A DNA stretch of 64,000 nucleotides from Arcticibacter eurypsychrophilus (GCF_001730525.1 NZ_MDFN01000001.1:124001-188000); one strand, 5' to 3'; numbered from the stretch's first letter, positions 41,592-51,385 are shown. Numbers and translations: made by a program. The notes: generated from the letters alone by a model not told the origin.

Positions 41592-43532
41592 TTACTTTAT
41601 TCTGGTAAGGTCAACCGTATCTGTAGTGGTTACAATTAAAGGAACCTGCTCTACGGTAACGAAACTTAGATCTAAGCCGAAACCTTTTTCTTCAGAAAGA
41701 CCAAGACGTTTGAGTACGAAATAATAAGCCATGGTGAGTCTTTCAACCAAACTTAGTTTATTAGAACGGGAAAGGACTTTTTCCAGAACCACAAATCTAA
41801 AGTCACCTACAATATGATGTTTATTAAGTGATGGGTATTTACTGGTAATATCAATTTCTCCATTTTTAACCAGCTCTTCTACTACTAACCTAAAGAGTAC
41901 ATTGATACGTTGCTCAATGCGGAAACCAAGTTTAAAATCTATCCTGATTAGTTTTTGAGGAATTAGGAAATCAACTTTATACTCTAGTGTATAAGGCTCG
42001 TCCGTAACATCCACATGCACTAACCAGTATACATCGGCACGCTTAGGCTGTTTCTGAAGTATCGAGTACATGATCTTCGCTTCAATCTCTGATTTAAAGT
42101 TGGCACTTGTGAGGTAAATTAACTGCGATGCATATTTAGGAATACTGGTATCTTCACTTAAATCATTGATGATGGTATAATAATCTTCCACCTCTACAAA
42201 TTTCACATACCGGTTCTTAATCCTCCTTGCGGCAGCCCATGACCACATGACAGAGAAAATAATAATAGAAAGCATGACTGTAAACCAACCACCATGAAAG
42301 AACTTGGCCATATTACCAACCAGGAATACCAGTTCAAGTACCCCATACACGACTACAAACAATAAGATCGCATAAAAAGGAAATCTTTTTCGTTGCAAGT
42401 AGACAGTAATTAAGATGGAGGTCATAATAAAGGTTACCGTTATGGCAAGCCCATAAGCACCTTCCATCGCTTCCGATCTTTTAAACAAAAGGATTACTAC
42501 GATACAGCCTGCCCATAAAATCCAGTTCATAGAAGGAACATATAATTGTCCTTTTTGATCAGAAGGGTAATTAATTTTAACCTTCGGCCAAAGATTAAGC
42601 CTTACTGCTTCAGAAATCAATGTATAAGATCCGGTAATCATGGCCTGACTGGCAATAACTGCTGCAAGAGTTGCAATGGCTATGCCATATGGGAGAAACC
42701 ATTCTGGCATAATCAGAAAAAAAGGATTGTTCCCCATACCCAGTGTTGCACCCTGATGTTGCCATAACCAAGCACCCTGACCAAAGTAATTGAGCAGTAA
42801 ACAAGTCTTTACAAACATCCAGCTGATGCGGATGTTATCACGACCACAATGGCCCAAGTCTGAGTATAAAGCTTCAGCACCTGTAGTACACAAGAAAACA
42901 GCACCTATAATAAGTAAGGCACTAGGGTTACCGTATAAAATATGCCAGGCATAATAGGGATTAACTGCCTTTAAAATAAAAGGATTGTCAAATACATAAA
43001 CAGCTCCAACAACAGCCATTGTTGCAAACCATATGGACATCATGGGTCCGAATGCTTTCCCTAAATGAGAAGTACCAAATTGCTGGATCACAAACAGCAG
43101 TGAAATGATGATAATGACAATGGGAACTGTAGGAAGGTCCTTAGAGAATATTTGAAGTCCTTCGATAGCAGATGATATAGTGATTGGTGGAGTAATCATC
43201 CCATCGGCTAAAAGAGAGGCGCCACCGATCATAGCGGGGAAAACCAGCCACTTAGCCCTTCTTTTTACGAGGGAGTATAAAGCAAAAATACCTCCTTCAC
43301 CTCGGTTATCTGCCCGAAGGGTGATAATCACGTACTTAATGGTAGTTTGTAGGGTTAGCGTCCAGAAAATACAGGAAAGTCCCCCCAGAATAAGGTCTGT
43401 TGTAATAATACGATCGCCAATAATTGCTTTGAAAACGTATAAAGGAGAGGTTCCGATATCGCCATATATAATACCTAAGCTGATTAATAAACCTGCAGCT
43501 GTGAGTTTGTTTAAATCTTTGTGATTTGCCAC
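41592..43532 (-). CDS. kup: KUP-type potassium uptake transporter
   Basis: This 646-residue protein begins with the Kup hallmark GIIYGDIGTSPLYVFK (about 19-34), then has about 12 membrane helices (for example ADNRGEGGIFALYSLV and MITPPITISSAIEGL). The C-terminal hydrophilic domain is about 190 residues and ends near LTRIK. It imports potassium with protons. Length and motifs are typical. The promoter at 43556 is one of the best matches here. It is flanked by the T9SS CTD gene, divergently. Confidence 0.96.
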   Translation of the reverse strand: MANHKDLNKLTAAGLLISLGIIYGDIGTSPLYVFKAIIGDRIITTDLILGGLSCIFWTLTLQTTIKYVIITLRADNRGEGGIFALYSLVKRRAKWLVFPAMIGGASLLADGMITPPITISSAIEGLQIFSKDLPTVPIVIIIISLLFVIQQFGTSHLGKAFGPMMSIWFATMAVVGAVYVFDNPFILKAVNPYYAWHILYGNPSALLIIGAVFLCTTGAEALYSDLGHCGRDNIRISWMFVKTCLLLNYFGQGAWLWQHQGATLGMGNNPFFLIMPEWFLPYGIAIATLAAVIASQAMITGSYTLISEAVRLNLWPKVKINYPSDQKGQLYVPSMNWILWAGCIVVILLFKRSEAMEGAYGLAITVTFIMTSILITVYLQRKRFPFYAILLFVVVYGVLELVFLVGNMAKFFHGGWFTVMLSIIIFSVMWSWAAARRIKNRYVKFVEVEDYYTIINDLSEDTSIPKYASQLIYLTSANFKSEIEAKIMYSILQKQPKRADVYWLVHVDVTDEPYTLEYKVDFLIPQKLIRIDFKLGFRIEQRINVLFRLVVEELVKNGEIDITSKYPSLNKHHIVGDFRFVVLEKVLSRSNKLSLVERLTMAYYFVLKRLGLSEEKGFGLDLSFVTVEQVPLIVTTTDTVDLTRIK

Positions 43533-43555
43533 TTTACTTGTTTAAAAGATGGATG

Positions 43556-43586
43556 CAAAAGTAAGTTATGAAATCCATTTAAACAA
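43556..43586 (-). promoter_or_regulatory. kup promoter
   Basis: On the minus strand, TTG (43584-43586) and TACTTTTG (43556-43563) are 20 nt apart. Predicted leader about 20 nt. Confidence 0.65.
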
Positions 43587-43692
43587 TGACCATTTTTAAT
43601 AGTTTATTTCGTAAATTACAAACTGACTATCAGAAGGTTTGTTAAATTTTGTTAAATAAGATTTCGTTCTAGTTTAATGTCTATTAAATCAC

Positions 43693-43700
43693 TAGTTTTG
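43693..43700 (+). promoter_or_regulatory. -7 element of the T9SS CTD gene
   Basis: TAGTTTTG, an exact TAnnTTTG, 16 nt before the ATG at 43717. The -33 is weak. It lies back to back with the kup promoter. Confidence 0.5.
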
Positions 43701-43716
43701 TTAAAGCATTTAGGAT

Positions 43717-44238
43717 ATGAAAAAAATCTACCAAATCTCTATACTATTTTATTTTACTTTACTGGGCATCAACGCTTTCGGTACTAGTAAATTCCTTTTA
43801 AGTAAAGCGGATGTTTCCGATTCAACCAAGAGAACACAGCAAAAAGGTGCCTCTCATATAACAGATACGCGCCCGAACAGACCTTCAAAGGCTGATGTAA
43901 GATTAAATATCACTCCATTTAAGCCTTTGGCATCCCGTCCTGTTGGTTCTTCATCTAAGGCTGCTGCAGATTTTAAAGTCTTAAATAATGTGAAAGTATA
44001 TCCTAATCCTGCGGAAGATCAGATCACCATTTCTTACACATTAACAAAGGAATCGACTGTTACGATCAAGATTATGGATGTTTTAGGGAATGAAATTGCA
44101 ACTCTTTTATCCCAGCGTCTCCCATCAGGTGAACAGAATAACAGCTTTAACATCGCATCACGTTTAAACAGCGGATATTATTTCATCCGTTTATTAGCGG
44201 GTAATGAAACGGTTATCAAGCGAATCTCTATTTTGTAA
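43717..44238 (+). CDS. Small protein with T9SS type A sorting domain
   Basis: This 173-residue protein has a signal peptide (about 1-24), a low-complexity Ser/Lys/Pro linker (about 28-85) and a C-terminal domain of about 85 residues. That domain starts NNVKVYPNPAEDQITISYTL and ends GYYFIRLLAGNETVIKRISIL. It is the type IX secretion sorting domain: YPNP, the GNEI-type turn, and the terminal strand with basic residues. There is no recognisable functional domain in front of it. Either the passenger is the linker itself or it serves as a surface anchor. Confidence 0.92.
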   Translation: MKKIYQISILFYFTLLGINAFGTSKFLLSKADVSDSTKRTQQKGASHITDTRPNRPSKADVRLNITPFKPLASRPVGSSSKAAADFKVLNNVKVYPNPAEDQITISYTLTKESTVTIKIMDVLGNEIATLLSQRLPSGEQNNSFNIASRLNSGYYFIRLLAGNETVIKRISIL

Positions 44239-44348
44239 ATAACCCTTTATAGAGGGCTTGTCCCCATTTATTTAAATTCGATGATCGACTCATTCCATGT
44301 AATGAGCGAAATTTTCTTGTTTAAAGTTTTTAAAAACAAATCACACAC

Positions 44349-44960
44349 ATGAAGATCATTGCCATAGGTAGGAATTATGCTGAACATGCTAAAGAGTTAA
44401 ATAATCCGGTACCTGGAGTTCCTGTTATCTTCATGAAGCCGGAGACGGCTGTTCTAAAAGATAATCTACCTTTTTACCATCCTGAGTTTTCAACAGATAT
44501 CCATCATGAGATTGAGATTGTTTTAAAGATCTGCAAAGAAGGAAAGTATATTTCCGAGAAATTTGCAGGGAATTATTATGATGAAATAGGTCTTGGAGTT
44601 GATTTTACAGCCAGGGATATTCAAACTATACATAAGGAAAAAGGGTTGCCATGGGAATTAGCCAAGGCGTTTGATAACTCTGCTCCAATCAGTGTTTTTA
44701 AGTCCAAGGAATCCTTTCAGGATATTTACAATCTGGGGTTCAGCTTAAATATAAATGAAAAAACGGTGCAGTTGGGCAACACAAAAGACCTATTGTTTTC
44801 GTTTGAAAATATTATTGCATTTGTTTCACAGTACATCACCCTAAAAAAAGGGGATCTTATTTTTACCGGAACACCAAAGGGTGTCGGTAAAATAAATGTA
44901 GGAGATCGTCTTCAGGGATACATAGAAAAAGAAAAGCTTCTTGATTTTGAGATTAAATAA
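44349..44960 (+). CDS. Fumarylacetoacetate hydrolase family protein
   Basis: This 203-residue protein is the short FAH form. It has IGRNYAEHAKELNNPVPGVPVIFMKPETAV, the metal-binding HHEIEIVLKI, GVDFTARDIQ and the C-terminal FTGTPKGVGKIN. Members act as acylpyruvases, oxaloacetate decarboxylases or hydroxymuconate isomerases with Mg2+. The exact reaction is unknown. The M23 gene overlaps its end by 20 nt. Confidence 0.9.
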   Translation: MKIIAIGRNYAEHAKELNNPVPGVPVIFMKPETAVLKDNLPFYHPEFSTDIHHEIEIVLKICKEGKYISEKFAGNYYDEIGLGVDFTARDIQTIHKEKGLPWELAKAFDNSAPISVFKSKESFQDIYNLGFSLNINEKTVQLGNTKDLLFSFENIIAFVSQYITLKKGDLIFTGTPKGVGKINVGDRLQGYIEKEKLLDFEIK

Positions 44961-46662
44961 TTTTCGCACAGTAATTTTAGGTACCCTTTTACACATTTTC
45001 AGTAACTCTCTTTTAGCACAGGTCTCCCCAGAGTTATTTCCTGTTACAGATTTCAGAATGCCTCTCGATATTAAACCATCTCTATCTGGTTCATTCGGGG
45101 AAATCAGAAGCACTCATTTTCATTCCGGTACTGATTTCAGAACCAATCAACGTGAGGGATACCCTGTTTATGCTGTTTCTGACGGTTTTGTATCTCGTTT
45201 AAAGGTGCAGATCGGAGGGTTTGGAAACGCCGTTTATCTGACGCACCCTAATGGTTACACGACGGTATATGCGCATTTACAGCGATTTAATTCGACGATT
45301 AGCCGGGTAATTACAGCACGTCAATATAGAACGCATTCTTTCGCAGTGGATATCCCGTTGCTCGCTATTGAAATTCCGGTTAAAAAAGGTGATATCATCG
45401 CCTGGTCGGGAAATAGTGGTGGATCTGCAGGACCTCATCTTCATTTTGAAGTACGGGATAGTAGAACGGAGGATATTGTTAATCCTGTCTTGTTGGGAAT
45501 CGATATTCCGGATAATATAAAGCCAACAATCAGTGGCTTATACATGTACCGCTTAAATGGTTTGCCATTCAATGAAAGTACGGTAAGACAGTCTTTTGAG
45601 CTGATTGGTAATAATGGAAACTACAAGCTGAATAAGGCACCAATAATCAATTTCAGTGGTGATATTGGATTTGGAATCAGCGCATATGATCTTCAGCCAG
45701 CTGGTAATAGAAATGGCATTTATTCCATTGAACTTCAATTGGATAAGGCTACGATATACGAGTCGGAATTAAATCAGTTTTCGTTTTATACCAGCGGTGC
45801 GGTATCCTCCCACATGGATTACCCTTATAACAAACGGTCAGGTAGAACGGTAATCAAGAGTTTTGTAGAGCCTGGTAATCCTTTAAAGATTTACAAAAGC
45901 TTGGTAAACAGAGGGGTAATCAATATTTCTGATGATCAGATCCATGAGTTGAGGTATATTGTAAAAGATGTTAAGGGAAATACCAGTACGGTGAACTTCC
46001 GTATCCGTTATAACGCAAAATCAGTGATCACTCCTTCTTATCCTGAGGGGCTGAAAAAGTTTAGTTATAACCAGGCAAATGAATACGCCACCAGTGATTT
46101 TATTATTAAAGTGCCTGCGGGAGTTTTATACAGTGATCTTAATTTCAGATATAGTAAAGGACCCCCAAAAGGTTACTCGGCAGTTCACCGTGTTCATACC
46201 CCATTGATTCCTATCGAAGGCAGTTATGATCTTTGGATCAAGGTGGATCCTTCTCTCCCGGTTGAGCTGCAAAGCAAAGCTTTGATTGTAAATGAGAGAG
46301 GCAGATCTTTGGGTGGTAATTATGCGAATGGCTATATAAAGACCAGTTCAGGATCGTTTGGGGAGTTTAATGTGAGCGTGGACAACACAGCACCGGTCAT
46401 TAGGCCAATAAATATAAAAGACGGAATGTCTGTTTCTGGTATTCCTGTTCTGAGGTTTAGAATTTCTGATAATCTATCTGGGATCAGTAATTTTAGTGCT
46501 ACTATTGATGGGCAATGGGTTTTAACAGAATATGACCCGAGGAATGGCTCTGCATGGCATACTTTGGATAAATCAATGGCATCAGGAAAACATCATCTCC
46601 AATTTTCAGTTACTGATGTAAAAGGAAATTCAAAAACCTATAACGCAATATTTTATAAATAA
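44941..46662 (+). CDS. M23-family metallopeptidase (LytM domain)
   Basis: The start is uncertain: TTG 44941 or TTG 44947. Both give a signal peptide (LGTLLHIFSNSLLAQ), whereas the first ATG (45058) would remove it. From 44941 the protein has 573 residues. The LytM core lies at about 50-190, with H-x3-D in HSGTDFR and HLHFE near residue 164. A long C-terminal region of about 390 residues has no active-site pattern and looks beta-rich. These enzymes cleave peptidoglycan cross-links, or regulate other hydrolases. The intact zinc ligands suggest activity. Confidence 0.85.
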   Translation: MILRLNNFRTVILGTLLHIFSNSLLAQVSPELFPVTDFRMPLDIKPSLSGSFGEIRSTHFHSGTDFRTNQREGYPVYAVSDGFVSRLKVQIGGFGNAVYLTHPNGYTTVYAHLQRFNSTISRVITARQYRTHSFAVDIPLLAIEIPVKKGDIIAWSGNSGGSAGPHLHFEVRDSRTEDIVNPVLLGIDIPDNIKPTISGLYMYRLNGLPFNESTVRQSFELIGNNGNYKLNKAPIINFSGDIGFGISAYDLQPAGNRNGIYSIELQLDKATIYESELNQFSFYTSGAVSSHMDYPYNKRSGRTVIKSFVEPGNPLKIYKSLVNRGVINISDDQIHELRYIVKDVKGNTSTVNFRIRYNAKSVITPSYPEGLKKFSYNQANEYATSDFIIKVPAGVLYSDLNFRYSKGPPKGYSAVHRVHTPLIPIEGSYDLWIKVDPSLPVELQSKALIVNERGRSLGGNYANGYIKTSSGSFGEFNVSVDNTAPVIRPINIKDGMSVSGIPVLRFRISDNLSGISNFSATIDGQWVLTEYDPRNGSAWHTLDKSMASGKHHLQFSVTDVKGNSKTYNAIFYK

Positions 46663-46666
46663 CAAA

Positions 46667-47134
46667 ATGGCAGAGTTAAAAGAAGGAGATTCAGCTCCAC
46701 AATTCACAGCAAAGGATCAACATGGCAAGACGATATCACTAAATGACTATGTTGGTAAAAATGTAGTACTTTACTTTTATCCGAAGGATGACACCCCTGG
46801 TTGTACTGCTGAGGCATGTAATTTCAGGGATAATTATCACCGTCTACAACAGGAAGGTTATGTTGTGTTAGGCGTGAGTACAGATGATGAGACTTCACAT
46901 CAGAAATTTATAACCAAATATGAGTTGCCCTTTACGCTAATCGCTGATGATAAAAAAGAAATCGTGGAAGCTTACGGGGTATGGGTGGAGAAAAATATGT
47001 ATGGCAAAAAATATATGGGCACTGCAAGAAAGACCTTTGTTATTGATGCTGATCAAAAGATTAATAAAATTATTACGAAGGTAGACACCGCCAATTCGTC
47101 TCAGCAGGTTCTTGATTTATTAGCTAAAGATTAA
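46667..47134 (+). CDS. bcp: Thioredoxin-dependent thiol peroxidase (peroxiredoxin, Bcp type)
   Basis: This 155-residue peroxiredoxin has the peroxidatic Cys46 and resolving Cys51 in DTPGCTAEACNF, and the conserved Arg near FVIDADQK. It reduces hydroperoxides with electrons from thioredoxin, which TrxB in this window regenerates. It follows the M23 gene by 4 nt, so it is in the operon with FAH and M23. Length is typical. Confidence 0.95.
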   Translation: MAELKEGDSAPQFTAKDQHGKTISLNDYVGKNVVLYFYPKDDTPGCTAEACNFRDNYHRLQQEGYVVLGVSTDDETSHQKFITKYELPFTLIADDKKEIVEAYGVWVEKNMYGKKYMGTARKTFVIDADQKINKIITKVDTANSSQQVLDLLAKD

Positions 47135-47210
47135 TAAATTGTCCTCATTTTGTAAAAACTTTAGTTGATATCTGAGTGCTATTTCATAATTTAGGCGCTT
47201 TGAAACAAAT

Positions 47211-48056
47211 ATGAAACCAGATATTGAAAAATTAACTAACATTGCGACTCAGGTTCGTCGGGATATTGTAAGAATGGTACATCAGTGCCAGTCAGGTCAC
47301 CCCGGTGGTTCTCTAGGTTGCGCAGATTATTTTACAGCCCTTTATTTTCACGTATTAAAGCATGATTCAAACTTTAATATGGATGGAACGGGCGAGGATC
47401 TTTTCTTTCTATCCAACGGACACATTTCGGCAGCATGGTATAGTGTGCTTGCCCGTTCAGGTTACTTTGATATTAAAGAACTTTCTACATTCCGCAAAAT
47501 AAATTCACGTGTTCAGGGTCATCCTGCTACACATGATCATCTTCCGGGAATTCGTGTTGCTTCGGGTTCTTTAGGACAGGGTTTATCTGTTGCAATTGGT
47601 GCAGCGCTGGCTAAAAAGCTAAACAATGACGATCGGTTAGTTTATACACTTCACGGTGATGGTGAGCTTCAGGAAGGTCAGATTTGGGAAGCTGCATTAT
47701 TTGCTCCTCATAATAAGGTTGACAATCTGATCTCGGCTATTGACGTAAATGGTCAGCAAATAGATGGTCCTACTGACAAGGTACTTTCATTAGGAAATTT
47801 ACGTGCTAAATGGGAAGCTTTCGGTTGGGATGTTCTTGAAACAAATGGAAATGACATGGTAGAGCTAGTGGCTACCTTTGATTTGGCTAAAAGCAGAGCA
47901 TTTAAAGGTAAACCAATTATGATTCTGATGCATACCAATATGGGTCACGGTGTGGACTTCATGATGGGTTCTCATAAATGGCACGGTGTTGCGCCTAATG
48001 ACGAACAGTTAGCCGAGGCGCTTGCTCAACTTACATGTTCTACCCAAGACTATTAG
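47211..48056 (+). CDS. Transketolase, N-terminal subunit
   Basis: This 281-residue protein is the thiamine-diphosphate binding half of transketolase: HQCQSGHPGGSLGCADYFTALY, LSNGHISAAWYS, and LHGDGELQEGQIWEAALFA with the GDG cofactor motif. It ends before the pyrimidine-binding domain, which is carried by the next gene. Together they move two-carbon units between sugar phosphates. The split form is common in Bacteroidota and archaea. The start of the second subunit is 22 nt after its stop. Confidence 0.94.
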   Translation: MKPDIEKLTNIATQVRRDIVRMVHQCQSGHPGGSLGCADYFTALYFHVLKHDSNFNMDGTGEDLFFLSNGHISAAWYSVLARSGYFDIKELSTFRKINSRVQGHPATHDHLPGIRVASGSLGQGLSVAIGAALAKKLNNDDRLVYTLHGDGELQEGQIWEAALFAPHNKVDNLISAIDVNGQQIDGPTDKVLSLGNLRAKWEAFGWDVLETNGNDMVELVATFDLAKSRAFKGKPIMILMHTNMGHGVDFMMGSHKWHGVAPNDEQLAEALAQLTCSTQDY

Positions 48057-48078
48057 TCGTTAATAAAGAGATACTTTA

Positions 48079-49038
48079 ATGAAGAAATATACTTTTACAG
48101 AAAAAAAAGACACACGTTCTGGTTTTGGTGCCGGACTTTTAGCAGCGGGTAAAAAGAACAAAAATGTGGTAGCCTTATGTGCTGACCTTGTTGGATCGCT
48201 TAAAATGGAAGCTTTTATTAAAGAGTTTCCGGAAAGATTTATCCAGGTTGGCATTTCAGAAGCCAACATGATGGGTATGGCAGCAGGTTTAACTATTGGC
48301 GGTAAGATCCCTTTTACAGGAACTTTTGCTAATTTTTCTACCGGTAGGGTTTATGATCAAATTCGTCAGTCTATTGCCTATTCAGAGAAAAACGTAAAGA
48401 TTTGTGCTTCACATGCTGGATTAACTTTAGGGGAAGATGGGGCAACGCATCAGATTCTTGAGGATATAGGTATGATGAAAATGCTTCCGGGAATGACGGT
48501 TATTAATCCATGTGATTATAACCAAACAAAAGCGGCTACTGAAGCTATAGCTGAATTTGAAGGTCCTGTTTACCTTCGTTTTGGTCGTCCGGTTATTCCT
48601 ATATTCACTGATCCTGATCAGGAATTCATTATAGGAAAAGCATGGATGGTTAATGAAGGTAAGGATGTTAGTATTTTTGCAACCGGTCACCTGGTTTGGG
48701 AAGCTATATTAGCTGGAGAAAAACTGGCTGAGCTAGGTATTGATGCTGAGATTATTAATATTCATACCATTAAACCTCTTGACGAAGAAGCGGTGTTAAA
48801 GTCAGTAGCCAAAACAGGTTGTGTGGTTTCAGCAGAAGAGCATAACCGTATTGGTGGTCTTGGCGATAGTATTGCACAACTGCTTGTCCGTAACAACCCT
48901 ACTCCACAAGAGTATGTGGCTGTTGATGATTCATTTGGAGAAAGTGGTAAACCTGCTGAACTAATGGCTAAATATCATTTGGATTGCGATGCTATTGTTG
49001 CTGCAGTACAAAAAGTAATTGCTAGAAAGAAGAAATAA
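48079..49038 (+). CDS. Transketolase, C-terminal subunit
   Basis: This 319-residue protein carries the pyrimidine-binding and C-terminal transketolase domains: RSGFGAGLLAAGKKNKNVVALCADLVGSLKM, GISEANMMGMAAGL with the catalytic Glu, HAGLTLGEDGATHQILEDIGMM, and EEHNRIGGLGDSIAQLL. It is co-expressed with the N-terminal subunit. Transketolase supplies ribose phosphate for nucleotides and erythrose phosphate for aromatics. It ends in a good terminator. Confidence 0.94.
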   Translation: MKKYTFTEKKDTRSGFGAGLLAAGKKNKNVVALCADLVGSLKMEAFIKEFPERFIQVGISEANMMGMAAGLTIGGKIPFTGTFANFSTGRVYDQIRQSIAYSEKNVKICASHAGLTLGEDGATHQILEDIGMMKMLPGMTVINPCDYNQTKAATEAIAEFEGPVYLRFGRPVIPIFTDPDQEFIIGKAWMVNEGKDVSIFATGHLVWEAILAGEKLAELGIDAEIINIHTIKPLDEEAVLKSVAKTGCVVSAEEHNRIGGLGDSIAQLLVRNNPTPQEYVAVDDSFGESGKPAELMAKYHLDCDAIVAAVQKVIARKKK

Positions 49039-49055
49039 GAATTTTTATATTTTAT

Positions 49056-49099
49056 ACAAAAATAGGCTGTCTTTTAAACAAGGTACAGCCTATTTTTGT
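49056..49099 (+). terminator. Terminator of the transketolase operon
   Basis: ACAAAAATAGGCTGT (49056-49070) and its complement (49085-49099) form a 15-bp stem with a 14-nt loop, 18 nt after the stop. The right arm ends in a T-run. Confidence 0.85.
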
Positions 49100-49290
49100 T
49101 AGTTCTGTTTTTGATATGATGTTAGTTTTTGTTCGTTCTAGTTTTGATTTGATCAATAAAACGAATTTAAATATGTGCAATTTTGGACAAAGCATTTAGT
49201 ATTCCATCGTAGGTAAAAACGCTTTGATTGAAAGACTAAACAATTGCATTACGATCTTCATCCTGCTTCTCAATTTTTTCCTGTAAGTAT

Positions 49291-51297
49291 TTAAACCTCC
49301 ATTTCAATCCAGTTGCCGTCTTCACGAATGATATCAATCAATTCATCCAGTGCATTATCCTTATTGACACTCTTTTTAACTACTTCTTTGCCCCTGTACA
49401 GGGTTATCTTACCAGGACCCATGCCTACGTATCCATAATCGGCATCAGCCATCTCACCAGGTCCATTAACAATACAACCCATAATAGCGATTTTGACACC
49501 CTTAAGGTGACTGGTTCTACTCCGGATCATTTGGGTCGTTTCCTGAAGATCAAATAGTGTGCGTCCGCAACTTGGACAAGAAATATACTCTGTTTTGGAG
49601 ATTCGGCATCGGGTTGCCTGCAGGATGACAAAAGAAGTGCTCACGATGGTCTTTGCTGAAACAGCCGCAGAATTAAGCCATATTCCATCTCCAAAACCGT
49701 CTAGCAACAATGCACCTACATCTGTGGAAGAATACAGTTGAAAGTCAGAATCCCGCTTATCCTGCTGCTCAAGAACATCAGACTTGGAAGTATATGATCT
49801 TTTAATGATTACGGGGGTTTGGATACCTGTATTTTCAAGGGCAAAAAAGAACTGTCGCTGATCTGCCATACCATGTGATTGATCTGTTGTCAATACAAAA
49901 ACCAATGTTTTATCTGCTGAAAGTATCTTGAAAGCATTGGGATATTGTAGTAAATCTTTGTTGCTTACTTGAACAAGATTTAGGTACTGATCTTTTATTT
50001 GTGCAGACTGATATACATTCCAGGATGCAAAAAGAGGATGCATGTTCTTTTTGTCTACGATTTTAAGCCATGTGGAATAATCATAAAGTTGTTTCAGATT
50101 TCCCGGCATATTGAATGAAGGAAGCTGATCTGCCAAATAAATAAAATCGACAGACTGCTCTGCCATATTGAATTTATCTAATAGAGGCGAATATAAATAG
50201 CCCGCAGCTGCAAGGATCTGCGGATCCATCAGGCTAGACTTAGAAAGATCAAGAATAACACGTGGAACCTGATGACCTCCTACAAAAGTATTGAGTTCAG
50301 TTGTTGTACGTTTGGTATATTGATAGGGACTAAAGCCAATGGGTACTGGGATACTACTGTTTACACCATCCTTGACGAGTTGAGTCCTATGTTTATATCT
50401 TTCAGCCAAAGCAATTGCAACAGGAGCCTCCAGTTCTGGATCTTCCGTTAACGAAACGCGGATAGTATCGCCTAATCCGTCTTCCAGGAGTGTTCCTATG
50501 CCTACTGATGATTTAATTCTTCCATCCTCTCCATCACCTGCTTCTGTAACGCCCAGATGTAATGGGTAATTCATCCCCTCCTTGTTCATGGTTTCCACTA
50601 AAAGCCGGTAAGCCTGTACCATCACCTGAGGGTTACTCGCTTTCATGGAGATCACCAAGTTAAAATAGTTCAGGCTCTCGCACATCCGTATGAATTCCAT
50701 GGCAGATTCGACCATACCACCAGGAGTATCGCCATAGTAGCTCATGATGCGATCGGATAAGGATCCATGATTGGTACCAATGCGCATGGCAGTACCATAT
50801 TCTTTGCAAACCTGAACGAGAGGAGTAAACTTTTTATAGATCCTTTCTAATTCGGCTTCATACTCAAAACTGGTATATTCCAATTGATCAAAGCGCTTCT
50901 TATCAGCATAGTTACCCGGGTTGATCCTTACTTTTTCAACAATCCTTGCTGCTGCTTCTGCTGCATTAGGAGTAAAATGGATATCGGCAATTAAGGGTAC
51001 ATCATACCCTCTTGCACGAAGTTCATTTTTTATCTGAGTAAGGTTTAGTGCTTCTTTAATACTGGGAGCGGTAATCCGTACGTATTCGCAACCTGCGTCT
51101 ACCATTCGGATAGTCTGCTCAACCGTACCAATGGTATCCATGGTGTCGGTTGTGGTCATACTTTGAATCCGGATAGGGTTGTTTGCGCCCATTGGGATAT
51201 GCCCAATAAATACTTCCCGTGTTAGGTATCTGGAGTAATCTGTTAAAGAATTGCAGTAAAGACCTTTTAAGGGTATGCTGGAAATAGAAGCGTTCAT
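49291..51297 (-). CDS. ispG: 4-hydroxy-3-methylbut-2-enyl diphosphate synthase, long form
   Basis: This 668-residue protein is the long IspG. The N-terminal TIM-barrel (about 25-300) is followed by a large inserted domain and the C-terminal Fe-S domain. Iron-sulfur ligands appear in SCPSCGRT and MGCIVNGPGE. It reduces MEcPP to HMBPP in the MEP pathway, feeding isoprenoids for UppS and quinones. The 4Fe-4S cluster needs three cysteines and one glutamate, all visible. A coding-like frame continues past the stop in the +1 frame (see findings). Confidence 0.94.
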   Translation of the reverse strand: MNASISSIPLKGLYCNSLTDYSRYLTREVFIGHIPMGANNPIRIQSMTTTDTMDTIGTVEQTIRMVDAGCEYVRITAPSIKEALNLTQIKNELRARGYDVPLIADIHFTPNAAEAAARIVEKVRINPGNYADKKRFDQLEYTSFEYEAELERIYKKFTPLVQVCKEYGTAMRIGTNHGSLSDRIMSYYGDTPGGMVESAMEFIRMCESLNYFNLVISMKASNPQVMVQAYRLLVETMNKEGMNYPLHLGVTEAGDGEDGRIKSSVGIGTLLEDGLGDTIRVSLTEDPELEAPVAIALAERYKHRTQLVKDGVNSSIPVPIGFSPYQYTKRTTTELNTFVGGHQVPRVILDLSKSSLMDPQILAAAGYLYSPLLDKFNMAEQSVDFIYLADQLPSFNMPGNLKQLYDYSTWLKIVDKKNMHPLFASWNVYQSAQIKDQYLNLVQVSNKDLLQYPNAFKILSADKTLVFVLTTDQSHGMADQRQFFFALENTGIQTPVIIKRSYTSKSDVLEQQDKRDSDFQLYSSTDVGALLLDGFGDGIWLNSAAVSAKTIVSTSFVILQATRCRISKTEYISCPSCGRTLFDLQETTQMIRSRTSHLKGVKIAIMGCIVNGPGEMADADYGYVGMGPGKITLYRGKEVVKKSVNKDNALDELIDIIREDGNWIEMEV

Positions 51298-51316
51298 ACT
51301 TATTTAAAATCTATTA

Positions 51317-51324
51317 CAAAAGTA
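51317..51324 (-). promoter_or_regulatory. -7 element of the ispG promoter
   Basis: The minus strand reads TACTTTTG, exact, with a predicted leader of about 16 nt. The -33 is not clear. Confidence 0.5.
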
Positions 51325-51385
51325 ATAATTAATATGTTTGAACGCTCCTGTATATCTGAATGAGAAGGATACGATAAATTTTACA

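Noticed and set aside
44289-44306. CTCATT...AATGAG hairpin before the FAH gene
   Set aside because: Only six base pairs, mostly A-T; too weak to call a terminator.
47211-49038. Split transketolase as a frameshifted gene
   Set aside because: The two parts have a 22-nt gap, their own starts and intact domain boundaries, as in other Bacteroidota. It is a natural two-subunit form.
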